A stretch of DNA of 64,000 nucleotides. Origin: Bryum argenteum. Lineage: Eukaryota > Streptophyta > Bryopsida > Bryales > Bryaceae. The notes beneath the pieces were generated by a model, which worked only from the letters and a program-made list of their open reading frames with translations, did not search any database and had not been told where the DNA came from. Below, piece after piece: positions 10,929 to 22,456 of this stretch. The stretch's first letter is position 1; the number at the start of each line of letters is the position of its first letter. Position numbers and translations under genes: made by a program. The stretch lies in contig CM073326.1 of the NCBI GenBank assembly GCA_037043015.1, forward strand, positions 16,810,345 through 16,874,344. The letters run 5' to 3'.

Positions 10929-11984
10929 CTAAAGGAAGAATCTCCTCCTGCTGGTGTCCATATCGGGTTTGTGCACCCATTCGTACTCTCCAAACTTAGA
11001 ATCGAAAGTTCCCGATTGCAAGCTTTGAAGCTTCAAAGTAAACCGAGGACCGCACTCTTGGAGCCTCGCAACGACAGCATTCTTCTTCACTGTTTTCGGT
11101 GCCGCTTTCCTCGACTTCTTATCACTATTCACTCCAATTTCTACAGGAGCCAGCTCTTTGATTTCCTTCTCCTCAAAAATGTACCTGTGATGCCTGAAGA
11201 AGATAAAGTCACGCTGGTTGTGGAACGTCACGGCCCGCCTGCCCCGAAATTGAGGATCCTGAGGAAAGACTGAGGCGAAGAGACGAGCAATTCGATGCCC
11301 TAAACGAGTGGTAAAATTGTTGAGCAAAAGCTCAGGCATATGCGAAGTCGGCTTCCCGTGCCCCTTGATCTTCTTGCTCAGCTTGATACTGGACAGCTTG
11401 AAGTGAGCAGTCGGTCCCTCAGGCAAAGCAACAATAAGCAATCCATTCGGCTGCTTTCGATTCTCGTTCACAACAAGCATGGAAGTAAACTCCCGGTTCG
11501 AAGCGTACTTCACAATCTGTTTCAAATCATATGAGCCTCGTTTATAGAAAGTAGCGTTCGGAATCACGGTCAGAAGCTCCTTGATAAACTTGCGAGTAGG
11601 AGCAGAGCACTCCTGGGAGGTTGTGATCAAGAGCTTGGGAGCATGCGCGCGCGAGAAATGCCCGCTGAACTCGTCCAGACCGTCGTCCACCTGAAGCTCC
11701 TCGTCTTCCGGATGCGCTACTGTCTCATCGGCTTCACGAGTGTTCTCTATCGTCTTCGGCACCTTACGAGCCGGCGGCGCCTCCCCGAGCTCCACCGCCT
11801 GCCGCTCCGCTGCGTCCCGGTTCTTGATCCTAATCTTCTTTTCCCTGATCTTCTCCGCCCGCACCTTCGCGTGCTCCGCCGACCTCTTCACCTTGTTTTT
11901 TATCGCCGAGGGGAGCTTCTGTCCCGCCTTGCGTAGCGCTACCTCCCCCGCGTCCTCCTCATCGTCCCGCATGCGCTTCGTCAT
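10929..11984 (-). CDS. RPF1: Ribosome production factor 1, Brix domain
   Basis: Nucleolar assembly factor for the 60S subunit. Single uninterrupted frame of 351 residues from the ATG at 11984, length normal for the family. The N-terminus is a basic, Lys/Arg-rich coiled segment (residues 18-75, KVRAEKIREKKIRIKNRD). The Brix domain spans roughly residues 115-300, starting PKLLITTSQECSAPTRKFIKELL and including KLSKKIKGHGKPTSHMPELLLNNF and the sigma70-like FTTRLGHRIARLFASVFP. VTFHNQRDFIFFRHHRYIF and the C-terminal GPRFTLKLQSLQ..GEYEWVHKPDMDTSRRRFFL tail are diagnostic of RPF1 rather than other Brix proteins. No introns. The telobox array just upstream fits co-regulation with ribosome genes. Confidence 0.95.
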   Translation of the reverse strand: MTKRMRDDEEDAGEVALRKAGQKLPSAIKNKVKRSAEHAKVRAEKIREKKIRIKNRDAAERQAVELGEAPPARKVPKTIENTREADETVAHPEDEELQVDDGLDEFSGHFSRAHAPKLLITTSQECSAPTRKFIKELLTVIPNATFYKRGSYDLKQIVKYASNREFTSMLVVNENRKQPNGLLIVALPEGPTAHFKLSSIKLSKKIKGHGKPTSHMPELLLNNFTTRLGHRIARLFASVFPQDPQFRGRRAVTFHNQRDFIFFRHHRYIFEEKEIKELAPVEIGVNSDKKSRKAAPKTVKKNAVVARLQECGPRFTLKLQSLQSGTFDSKFGEYEWVHKPDMDTSRRRFFL

Positions 11985-11990
11985 CGCTGC

Positions 11991-12013
11991 AACCCTAAAC
12001 CCTAAACCCTACC
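11991..12013. promoter_or_regulatory. Telobox array in RPF1 promoter
   Basis: Three successive aaccct(a) units 7 bp upstream of the RPF1 start codon. Teloboxes are common near the transcription start of plant ribosomal and ribosome-biogenesis genes. Confidence 0.8.
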
Positions 12014-12251
12014 GAACGGCTGAAACAACAAGGTTTGAATTCTGGCAAAAGAAAGGGCCAAGGAGCCGGCAATTCAATGCCCTAGGTTTGTTTGGCTGAC
12101 GCTTAGAGTGCTCCTGCAAAAATCGGGTTAGGGGATTCTGCTACATAAAAGGAATGAACCCCAATAAGCTCCGACCTGTGATGCCGACTACGGTGAACTT
12201 TTGACAAACGGTTGGTTCGGTGGAGGAATCCCTGACGTTCGTGATGCGGCT

Positions 12252-12364
12252 ATGGAGCTGCCGCAATTGCTCCCTCCGCTTCTCTTCTTCCTCTTTGGGT
12301 CTCAAGGGTGGTCGTCGTCTTGCTCTCGCCCTGAACGGAACGGGCTGGGTCGGGGCCGGGCCAG
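12252..12364 (+). other. Possible orphan first exon
   Basis: A GC-rich patch in which an ATG opens a frame beginning with a hydrophobic leader (MELPQLLPPLLFFLFGSQG) and ending at a good donor (cag|gtgagt). The sequence turns abruptly AT-rich just after, and no partner exon was found. It may be the 5' end of a gene whose remainder is lost, or chance. Confidence 0.25.
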
Positions 12365-14251
12365 GTGAGTCAATGTGAATACAGGTGATTATTCAACACC
12401 CTCGATAAATGTTACATGTATAAATGTTAATTTACCATATTTGTTAACAAAATTGTACTCCCCACATATGTTAACTATGTTAATATGTGAACAATACTTT
12501 ACTCCCCTCTTTCCTGATTTTTCACTTTTGAATGCTAACCTACAAAATACATTCAATACTGTGTGATGACATCCATTATAGTACATTGAATTACTAAATG
12601 CTTCAATCCAAAGAACTATTGATTGTTATTCTTTTCATATAAATAAGAGATTGATTTGATACACATACTTTATATATAATAATTTTGCAAATATGTCCCT
12701 CCATAATTATGATGAGTTCATATTTGTTAAGCATTCAAGAAGCTCCCTTTATAATTGTTATAATATTAGTTCACTGTAAATGCTAGGAAATCTTACTCCA
12801 GAGCCTGACATTTATAGAGGGTTGACTTAACACTAAAATTCATGTTTGATGTATGTCAAATTACCCATGCTAATTGATATGTGATTGTTATACCTTTTTA
12901 CTTTTGGTTAGAATTTCTTTGATGTTTATAAAATTTTCCCTTTTTTAATAATAGAGAAACAATTACTTAGTAAAAAGATGTAAAAGTAAAAATCTCTACC
13001 AAATCCTACTCATAGAGTGTGAAAAAATTATTCATGTAGTAATCCATAACAACTGTCCATCATTATTAGATATCAAAATTCAAGAAGGAAGGAACTCGTG
13101 TTTCGATGTGAAGGGTAAATACAAAATTGACTGAGTTTTCGATGTTTACACTTAGATTTTCACTTGGCTCCAAATATGATTTTTAAACACTCTTTAAACA
13201 TATTTTAAAATTTACAACAGAGTTTGTTCTTGTTATGTTCTACTAAGGGGAAGTGCAATAAATAAGCTTATCACCCCAAAAAAGGGGCCACTAGGATACA
13301 TAGTACCTAGAGAGGTTGACTTTCTATGCACTCATTAAGAAACATTATAGATTGCCCTATGTTAAAACATATATAAGTTCAACTTCAAAAATTCATAACA
13401 AATTTTGGAAGGGTCCTAAAACAATGATTTGAATTTATGCCCAATCTTCTACTTTCTTCACCCATACATAGAACTTGGTGGCCCTCCTCAAATGGCCAAA
13501 GATTTGGCAACATCATGTAGTTCTTCTTGGAAAGGCACTACTTGCCTTCACTTGGTGGTTGGGGCTCATGGCCCCTAATGAGAAGGTGGTGGGCTCATCA
13601 CCATAGTGCACCCAACCATGGTGGGGTCCTTGGATTTTGTTGTATGGGTATCTCAAAGTCCTTTGGGGATACTATGTCAAGCATTTTCAAGGCACTAAAA
13701 ACTAGCGTAGTTATAGTGTTCATCCTAACATAATTATTAGCATTACGATCGGACACTTCATTCACACCTGCCCCTTAGAAAGGGACCCGAGTTTCTATCT
13801 ATCTTCTTCTTGGAATGAATTCTAAATAATCATATTCTTCTTGTTTTGAACAAGTTTCCATGTAGACAAGTGCAAAGATATCTACCAGCTGAATATTCAA
13901 GTTCACATATCATTTTTTCGACTTCAAAACCAACCCAAGTTTTATCTCATAACCACATTCTGGATAGAATGGTGCCACTGTCCCTTACAACCACCTTACC
14001 GAAATGAACAAACGGAATCTCCTGGCAACGACAACCACATGAATCGAGCGAGCGGGTACTCGAGCAACTCGATTGAACCTCCAGGGGCAATCGAAGCTAC
14101 GAACTAGATGAAGTTGATTGCAGAATCAGGCGTGGAGTTCTTCTTCTTGTGAACTTGATTGTTACCCTAATTCTATGCCGACAGCAGCCCTCAATGCTTG
14201 ATTGATACTCAAGCTGGAAGAATTTGAAGCGAGGTGATTGATTATTCAACA
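12365..14251. other. AT-rich intergenic, no gene seen
   Basis: No supported ORF. 13500-13720 looks like repetitive DNA (ccatggtggggtccttgg), but I could not find element ends. Confidence 0.6.
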
Positions 14252-17200
14252 ATGGCGTGCGCTAGCCTTGCTCGCCATGTTCTGGAGTCGGGCGTGGCTG
14301 TGGCATTCGTCTCCCGCCGACTTCCCCCGAATGCTTCTTATTCTTCAGCTCGTCTTCGTCTCGGTCAGCTCCCTCTCACCGTCTCAATTTTCGCGTGCGA
14401 ATTTATCCAATGCTCATTTGGATTTCTCTTTTCACAGTTCACCCTCTCGCGATTCGAGCTTTGGCTACCAGTAGCCCCGCAGTTGCTGCTGCTAAGGAGA
14501 AATCAAACATGAGTGGTCTAATCACCACTGATCCCCCACGGGGAACCCGCGATTTCCCCCCCGAGGAAATGCGAATGCGCACTTGGCTCTTCGACAATTT
14601 TCGTGAGGTTCGTGTTTCCTTCGGGAGGTTATAATTTCATGTTTCTGTACAATTTAGGGTTTATGCTGTAAATTTTTGGTTCCTTTCTGTGCAGGTGTCT
14701 AGATTGTGTGCATTTGAAGAAGTTGACTTCCCGATGGTAGAATCGGAAGAGCTATACACTCGGAAAGCTGGTGAAGAAATCGTTGGACAGGTACTGAGCT
14801 TTCTCTCTCATTGTTCGTTCATTGTGCGAATTTTAAGTACTGTTGTTGACAATTGCAATGTATGAATGCAGCTCTATAATTTTGAAGATAAAGGTGGACG
14901 GAAGGTGGCTTTGCGGCCCGAGCTGACGCCGTCTTTGGCTCGCCTCGTTTTGCAGAAAGGGTTAGTATTGCTTAATTTGATCTCCTTTCTCTCTGAATGT
15001 ATGTATTCTTCATCCTCTTCGACTGTATGTAGTTTTCATTCTCTTGAACTGTATGTGAGGATTGAGAGCTCGGGGAACTGAAGTCCGTGTACTTGGCAGG
15101 AGAGCTCAGTCATATCCTTTGAAGTGGTTTGCGATTGGCCAATGCTGGCGGTATGAGCGTATGACTCGAGGTCGTCGTAGGGAACACTACCAGTGGAACA
15201 TGGACATCATTGGCGTTCCTGGGGTTGAGGCAAGCTCCGTGCACCCTAGTAATGTTGAATCTTCAATGAGAACTTCATTTGATTCTGGGAGTATCGGTAC
15301 ACATGCGTGGAAATCTAAGATTGTTGAATTGTTTTAGGCTGAAGCTGAGCTCTTATCAGCTATCGTGATGTTTTTCACCAAGCTTGGCATCACATCTAAT
15401 GACGTCGGGATCAAGGTTTCGAACCGGAAGGTTCGTGCTCACGCTCTTAGCTCGTATTGGTTTCTCAAGCTTTGAAACCTCCCTCTGGAACATTCTAAAT
15501 GTAATGTTCGTGAGTGTCTTTCGAGTTTGGCAGTTTTTTAATTGCCAGATGCCATCATGATGTTTGTGCCTCCTTGAAAGTCACAGCACATGGTTGTCGG
15601 TACTGATATTCGAAACTTACTAAAACCATGTCAGGTGCTGCAAGCAGTTCTGGAGAAATACAACATCCCGGCTGAATCTTTTGCAGCTGTCTGCGTGATT
15701 GTTGATAAGGTATTGCTTGTGTCGTGGATTAAGTATCATCGCTACATTTTCCTGTATGGTTAGCAGAAGAGGTTCATGGTTGACGATTGATCATTGCTTG
15801 TCGTCTATCCTTCTTCCACACAGAGAATGGAAATGGGGTGCTTGGTAGGCCAATAACGATCATTTGGTTGTCTTTGTGGTAGTTGGATAAAATATCAAGG
15901 GAGGAAATGGAGAAGGAGCTTGATAAAGCCGGCGTTCCCAGTGAAGCCATTGATGGAATTTTGCAATCTCTTACGCTTAAATCGTTCGACGATCTCGAAG
16001 GTAAATGCGTCCAACATCGCTTTAACATCTTCATTTCCAAAGTTGCAAGTTTCTCAATTGACATTCTTTCATCAGGATAGTTTGTACGTCCGCAGGTCGT
16101 TTTTTCAGTACTTCAATTGACTACTTGTGTGGTGGGTTGCTTGCAGCATTAATAGGCGCAGATAGTGGCGCAGTAGCAGAATTGAAACAGCTTTTTGCTT
16201 TAGCAGAAGGTTACGGTATTCTGGACTGGCTGCACTTTGATGCCTCCGTGGTCAGAGGCCTAGCTTATTACACCGGGACCGTTTTTGAGGTACATAGCGT
16301 CCTAAACTGAAACAAATAAGATTCAACGTAGCGACGATGATCCGGCAGCCTAAAATATTATTATATGTAGGACCAAGATGTCCTTAAACAACACATAACC
16401 AAAGTCCAACCGACACTCAACTATAGTAGAGGTTTATGGACCCTTCCAGTATGGTATCCTGAAGCCTCTGGGATATTATCATGTACTCAAGAGGGTTGGT
16501 ATTCGTTCACCATGTCATACGGGCTTATACAAGAATAGGTTGAACAAATACTCTATTTACGGTTGAGAGCCATTGTCTCAAACAAGGCCTTCTAGATATT
16601 ACGTATGAGAATTCCTGGTGTTGACATCGGAGCTGCCAAATGTTGCAGGGTTTCGACAAGGATAAGAAACTGCGAGCCATATGTGGAGGCGGTCGTTACG
16701 ACAGGCTACTCTCCACCTATGGAGGCAACGAAACACCTGCTTGTGGCTTCGGTTTCGGAGACGCTGTGATTGTCGAGGTCAGTATCATTCTCTCGCTAAA
16801 CTATGTCAATATTTTCAGTTCTCACCTTCAACTGATCTGGTTCTTGTTACATGGATACAGCTTCTAAAGGAGAAAAATCTGCTTCCGGTATTCCCACACA
16901 TAGTCGATGATGTGGTGATGGCGTTGGACGATTCCCTGAAAGTGCCTGCCGCTACAATTGCTGCACGCTTGCGCAACAAAGGTCGCAAGGTCGAACTCGT
17001 CATTGAGAAGGGCAAGAAAATGAAGTGGTGAGCTTCTAAACCCGAGACTATTGGATTCAATACTGGAGGAATGATAGTCAAAGTGAACATTGGATGGCAT
17101 GTGATAGTTATTTTCTTGTCTCGGTCACAGATACTGGTAGGCTAGTGGGGTCTAGGGTTTAGAACTTAAGGCATTCAGGGTTTTAGGGTTGAGAATTTTA

Positions 17201-17371
17201 AATGAATTGCCTCATGTATGCAGGGTGTTCAAACATTGCGATACTTTGAAGGCGAAGCGGTTGATTCTTCTGGGATCGACAGAATGGCAGGATGGCAAAG
17301 TTAGTGTGAAGGATTTGGCTGCGAGGGAGCAGACATTGACGACCGTGGATGAGCTCATTGCGGTATCATAG
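14252..17371 (+). CDS. HARS: Histidyl-tRNA synthetase, organellar
   Basis: Charges tRNA-His with histidine in plastid and/or mitochondrion. Twelve exons: 14252-14363, 14438-14607, 14695-14790, 14872-14960, 15100-15229, 15338-15430, 15635-15709, 15883-16000, 16147-16289, 16649-16777, 16861-17027, 17224-17371. All phases fit and give 489 residues. Residues 1-60 are a Ser/Arg-rich transit peptide ([14 protein letters not shown]). Class II motifs: [12 protein letters not shown] (motif 1 region), [20 protein letters not shown] (motif 2), [14 protein letters not shown] (histidine signature), [11 protein letters not shown] and CGFGFGDAV (motif 3). The last ~95 residues are the anticodon-binding domain. 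Intron 5 has a GC donor (gag|gcaagc). Intron 9 (359 bp) is the longest. Confidence 0.95.
15230..15337 (+). other. GC-AG intron in HARS
   Basis: Only gag|gcaagc followed by ttttag|gct joins the frame as VPGVE-AEAELL, matching the family. The donor AG|GCAAGC is close to the known GC-AG consensus. A GT 12 bp later (tcc|gtgcac) would add three residues and is a weaker site. Confidence 0.8.
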
Positions 17372-18791
17372 CCTTTGCGTGATAGATTTTATTTGTAGGA
17401 CCATTTTTGTATAGAGTGTGTTGAAGTCGGGAGTTAATCTCTTAGAGGTACTTCAGAGATGAAGGAGCTTTTCTTCGATTCATATACGTGATCAATTTGA
17501 GCCAGACGCTGGCGTATACTTTGACTTGGTTTCTTATGAGGCATAGTTGATCAGTTTCAATAAAAATGAACAATTTGGAAGTCTTCAGAGTTGACATTAG
17601 CTGGAATCTGAAACTATTGAATAGACAGGGTCATATGTTTTACACATTTTTCTAAGGTTGTACTTGTTTAAGTTTCTGTCAGAAACCTTCAAAATATTGA
17701 AAAAGTATAACCCCGTCATATTGAGGAAAATATCTTCAATGAACATAGTCTCCAACCACGAGATAACATCAGAAAACCATTGCTTCAATTTCTACAGTAC
17801 GTAGTTGCAAGCATGTCTTTCCTAAAAAATATCCTAAGAACTTCGAAACTCCTCAGGATCACACCTCCATGAGAAGGCTTGCACCACAATGCACCAGAAA
17901 ACACAGAACAGCGGATGAATAAGCGACATGTTTCATCCTCTCTCGTCAATGACAATCATCCAAATGACTTCTGGGGTACAAAGTACCGACGCTTCCGCTC
18001 TACAGGGCATCATTAGTTTAAGTCTGATGCGAGTGAAGGAGTCTCGCGGTGCCCGCCTTCCCTCGCGCATGATCACGGCCGCCATAGCTTTGTCGCGTGT
18101 GATTCTCATCGTGAAATAAACCTCGCAACCATGGCGGCCACTCGGGCACACGCACACCTTCAATCGCTCCCGTCACTTTGTCACGGTCACTTCGGCGACG
18201 AGGTTTCAGGGGCGATTGGAGGAACAGAACGGTGATGTCAATTGCACCCTGATTTCAGTGGCTTCTGTGGAGGAGCTTGGCTTGGCTTTCCGCAAGGAGA
18301 ACCGCCGATGCTTTCTTTCTTGCCCTGAGTGTGAGGTCACTAAGGCGAAGCTGAGTTCTGTTTTGTGTGGAGGCTAATTTACTACATCGATCGGAGCGAA
18401 TGAGCTTTTTAGGGTTTGGGTTTGAGGGTTCTTTTCCTTCGTGCACCGGCTCCATATCAAGTTTTAGGATTCCTAGCGAGTCTTGGTCATTGGGGAAGCT
18501 ATCTGCAAAAGATTCAGGGTACTTGCCTGCATGGATGCACTGACAGTCATGTGCAGATTTTTTCATGTGCAAATTTACTTAAGAGCTGAGGTCGGAACTT
18601 CGGATCAGAAGGGGTCAGGATAATGATGTTTGAGAAAAACAATCGTGAAAACGAGACTTGAAACGTGATTAGTGATTGGTAACAATGCTGAGCAATGTCC
18701 GAAGAGAACTAGTTAACAGTTTCGCACATCATGCTGCCATCTGAAATCGAAAATTAATGCGGAATTTGAGATAGGAACACCAGCACACTTG

Positions 18792-18896
18792 GACTTTCAA
18801 TGTCAAAACGAGTAGGAAAACAAGAGTTTGGAATGAAAACAAGAGTTTGGAATGACTTTCAATGTCAAAACGAGTAGGAAAACAAGAGTTTGGAAT
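18792..18896. repeat. Tandem duplication, ~62-bp period x2
   Basis: gactttcaatgtcaaaacga with its following aggaaaacaagagtttggaa occurs at 18792 and again at 18854. Confidence 0.85.
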
Positions 18897-19050
18897 AGCA
18901 TTGTCGAAGTCAATTAGATCGAAAAATAGGGTTGCCAAAGCCAAGAAATAGCGTTGCCAAAGTTGATTAGATCAAAAATCAAAGACTTTGGATGATACAC
19001 ATGTTGTAAGTACGAATCTAGAAAGGGTGGTGGAAATATGTGTGCTTCAA

Positions 19051-19163
19051 ATCAAGAGTTCATTACTCTCATTATGTGATATGAGCTTCACTTATTTGCA
19101 CATTTGAGATCAAGAGTTCATTACTCTCATTATGTGATATGAGCTTCACTTATTTGCACAACT
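19051..19163. repeat. Tandem duplication, 58-bp unit x2
   Basis: atcaagagttcattactctc and the following gatatgagcttcacttattt are repeated with a 58-bp period (19051 and 19109). Confidence 0.92.
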
Positions 19164-19769
19164 GAGACGTGAATCAAGGGAGACTACGAGTGTGAGCAAT
19201 TTGTGGCTATGTGGATGGGGAAAGTCACATGCATCTACGGGATACAAAATATGGAGTTTTCCTCGTAGCCAAGGAATATTTTTGAAATAGAAGGCTTTGG
19301 AGAGCTTTGGAGAGCATAGGTGTATTATAAAATGATCAAGTTGTGTGCTCCTCGAAATATGAGGAGACCTCCTTAGTTCTCACCAAACATTACTTAGTAT
19401 TGTTGACAATTGATTAGTTCAATTCAGAGTGTCTAATCATTTGTAGGACGAACAAAATTTTTTTGCCTAGGTTTGCATGTTATTGAAATAAAATCTTCTT
19501 TGTGACCAACAATAAAATTTTCTCCATGACCTTGCTTTTCAAATTTTGAGAACAAAAACCATGTAGAAATGGACTAAGAAGCTCTAAAAATTCTGTGCAT
19601 CAACCAACACTCAATGCAAGGTTGAATCATAAGCGCCAAACAGCAATTAGAATGTGAACATTTATGAAACTGGTTGCCACATTCGTGCAGTGCTGAATTA
19701 ACTTTGGACAAAGCCGGTAACGGATGAGATAACTTCATTTCTGCAACTGACAAGAAATCATCCATCCAT

Positions 19770-19779
19770 CCCAACGGCT
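19770..19779 (+). promoter_or_regulatory. MSA-like element before D-box gene copy 2
   Basis: cccaacggct, 227 bp before the start codon, in a segment that is also conserved upstream of copy 1. The core AACGG is the MYB3R-bound mitosis-specific activator core. Confidence 0.6.
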
Positions 19780-20005
19780 CTAACCAGGCCTTCAACTTTG
19801 AAATGGAAGCCGAGCTGGAATGCGATACTACAAAGCTTTACACCGCGACATCAATCGCACTCGATCCCACCGAATTCCATCGTAGCAGTCTTTCAATCTC
19901 GTGTTCCCACGTATCCATTGTTACATTCCTCTTCCCTGTTGCATTTGTCCTGTTAGAGCCGGATTGAGAGTCACTTGCTTGATCGACTGATCGGTAATCG
20001 CAGAA

Positions 20006-21107
20006 ATGGAGGGCAGGAGAGTAACCAGGAGCAGCCGCCGCGTGACCAATCTGCCCGTTTCACCTATCAAGCAAGGTACCCAGATATTGCATTGTTTGCA
20101 CGAGCATGCCTTTGTAGGTCGCGGTGATCCTGCTGTTACGGATTCGTGACTGATAAGATTTGTGGTGGGTTGCAGCCGTGATGGCGACCGTTATGCAGGG
20201 AGCAGCCAAGGTTTCTGCGAAGAGGAGCAACCGGAAGGTGCTGGCGGACAAGACGAATGCCACTCCGATTGCAGGATCGATCCCTGCTGCTGCGAAGAAG
20301 ACGCCGATCAAAGCCGAGACTCCGGTGACACCCGTCGTAGTCCGCGGCGAGGATTTGTTGCGTTCTGCTGTTGTCAAAAACCTCGACAACGATGCCGGGA
20401 CGCCGCAGTTCGGTGCACCAGCTGCCCCTGAGGCCACTGCCGATGTAGTTTCACCTCAGCATGGAGAAGTTGTGGACGCCACCTCTCCCGTGGAGGTTGT
20501 GCCCGTGTCCGAGAGGTTGTCATCGGCGTGGACAGAGCGTGAGGAAGATGAGGTGACGGAAGTGGGAGAGGACGACGACTCCGACTGTTCCGTGCTTGTG
20601 AACGTGAGCTCGCCGGGCGTGAATGTAGTCTCGCCAGCGCCGGCTACCTCAATTCAACCTGTCACACCCACGATGGACTTCAAGTGGCAATGCAGGGAAG
20701 TGTCTTCGATGAAAGTGAAGGAGCAGGATGCGTCGAGCTACTACGGGGATAACGAAGAGTACGACGGCTGTGACGAGTATGATGAGGATTACGATGGCGA
20801 GGTGATCGACTGCGAGGACATCTGCCAGGGTATTAGCCGCATGGGTGTGGCGGAAGCAGGGCTGCCGGAGCACAAGGGCCGACACATCCGGTTCAATTAC
20901 AACAGTGATGACGAAATTGACGTCGAAGAAGTCGATGGTAAGCAAGCACTCATCACTCATTATCTTTAACTCATCATCACCCTTGTACTGAAACTGAGTA
21001 TCATGTTGTGTTGTCTAATGTGGTGCTCGCTTGATGCAGTGATGCGGCTTCGAGGCGTGCCGACGCCAATGGGAAAGCATCTCCGATTCCCTGAGGAGCA
21101 GGAGTGA
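20006..21107 (+). CDS. D-box protein of unknown function, copy 2
   Basis: Paralogue of the gene at 8180. Three exons: 20006-20075, 20176-20937 and 21040-21107, giving 299 residues. It has the same basic start (MEGRRVTRSSRR), the destruction box RKVLADKTN, VVRGEDLLRS, an acidic block EDDDSDCSVLVNVSSPG, the Tyr/Asp/Glu stretch (EEYDGCDEYDEDYDGEVIDC) and the near-identical C-terminus GRHIRFNYNSDDEIDVEE plus RLRGVPTPMGKHLRFPEE. Its middle is shorter than copy 1, and it lacks the intron found there between VSP..H and GEVVDAT. The near-identity of the last ~90 residues against a diverged middle points to selection on the C-terminus. Partner and pathway unknown; the cell-cycle link is inferred from the D-box and promoter. 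Confidence 0.87.
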
Positions 21108-22456
21108 GCTTTCTTTGTATGGACAAATCGGCAGAGTAGTAGCTTGGAACGTGTTTTGTACATAGAGAAAGTGAATACACAGGTTACAGCAGTCGCTGAC
21201 CAGCCACTGACATTCGACAATGAGATCATGCGAGAGCAATTTTGAATAGAGCTTTCGCTGACTGAACTCCGGGATATGTACTCGTCCTTTAAGACAGCTT
21301 AGTTTACGGATGTTCACAACACTGGCCCAATATTTGAGTATCTATTTACTAACTTTGATAGGTGTCAAATGGCATATCAAAGGAACTCATCTAAGCAAAT
21401 AACTGTCTCGGCCATCGTCACCTACACGATAATGTACTGTACATCCCTTCTCGAATGTATCGGAACGTTCGTCCGAAGGAACTGTCAATGAATGCGGTAT
21501 TAGCAACCATCTCGGAAGCCAAGGATAGGAAGAAAATGACCACACCGCAATTTCATCTTAAAAAATTATAAAGGAAGAGTCCCGCACTGTCCAAACTTCC
21601 AAAACAGAAGCAGACGAAGCGCATGCACAGCGAAGACTGTGGTCCATACGCTCTATTGGCAGACAGTATCTCCACACAACAACCACTTTAAGGAATCTGC
21701 TAAGCGGATGAGAATTTTGCAGGGAAAAACAGCAACATTGACATACGTTGTCATCACGCACAACTTCTGTCACATATACATACCTCCGCATCGTGAAAGG
21801 AATTCTGATCTGTCATCAGTACACAGAGCACTGTACACAGTGACATGCAAGGACGCCATCAACCCCACATTGTACACACATCATGCCAATTGGAAGGAAG
21901 AAAGAGAATGTGAAATATGTAGACGTGAACACGAGCGAAGCGAAAGAAGGGCATCAATTCTGGTCTGACAGACAGATTTAACCATCAAATGGGCGGGAAC
22001 ATGTTGAAAGCTTCTCCTGATCATATCACTCAATCAGCGTCCCGTACACGATCAGAATGATATAATATTACACTTCTATATAGTGGGTCAACGCTTCATA
22101 ATCAACTTCTAAAGCTAACGGAGAGCCCAAACTCTTGTGCAGCCGATGCGGTCCCTTCGGGGACCTTGAGTACTTCAGGAGAAAAGTTGTTGCAATACTC
22201 GTGAACTCACTTCGATATACTACAAGGGTTGCCACCACCCTGTGGAGATACTACGAAGTTCTACGTCATTGATCTCTTGTTACTCCACTTGAACCTCAAG
22301 TTGCTGGCACAAATTCCGAATGGAACCATATCCGTCGTGCAAAGATGAAGCTCTGCACCTCTGATCCTGCTTTCCTCGGGGCACCGAAGCGACGACGAGT
22401 AAAGGAGACGAAAGAGCCTTGTGAACATTATATTGGACAGTGCACAGTAGTGGCAT
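21108..22456. other. Intergenic, no gene seen
   Basis: 3' regions of the convergent D-box gene copy 2 (+) and primase gene (-). No ORF is supported on either strand. Confidence 0.7.

Larger units (their letters stand above)
17372..19769. other. Intergenic, weak ORFs only
   Basis: A GC-richer patch (17930-18480) contains two short minus-strand frames (18163-17933 and 18572-18255) and a good translation-start context (gccgccATGG, minus, near 18134), but no recognisable protein. It may be a gene relic. The rest is AT-rich. Confidence 0.5.

Noticed and set aside
12000..12016. Interstitial telomere
   Set aside because: Only three units directly at a ribosome-biogenesis start codon; better explained as a telobox promoter motif.
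16370..16620. Possible retroelement fragment in HARS intron 9
   Set aside because: Some phrases look coding, but no conserved motif or element ends were found.
22148..22162. U6 snRNA-like 5' hairpin (gtcccttcggggac)
   Set aside because: Only the first 14 nt match; the following sequence is not U6, and no upstream element or T-run fits.
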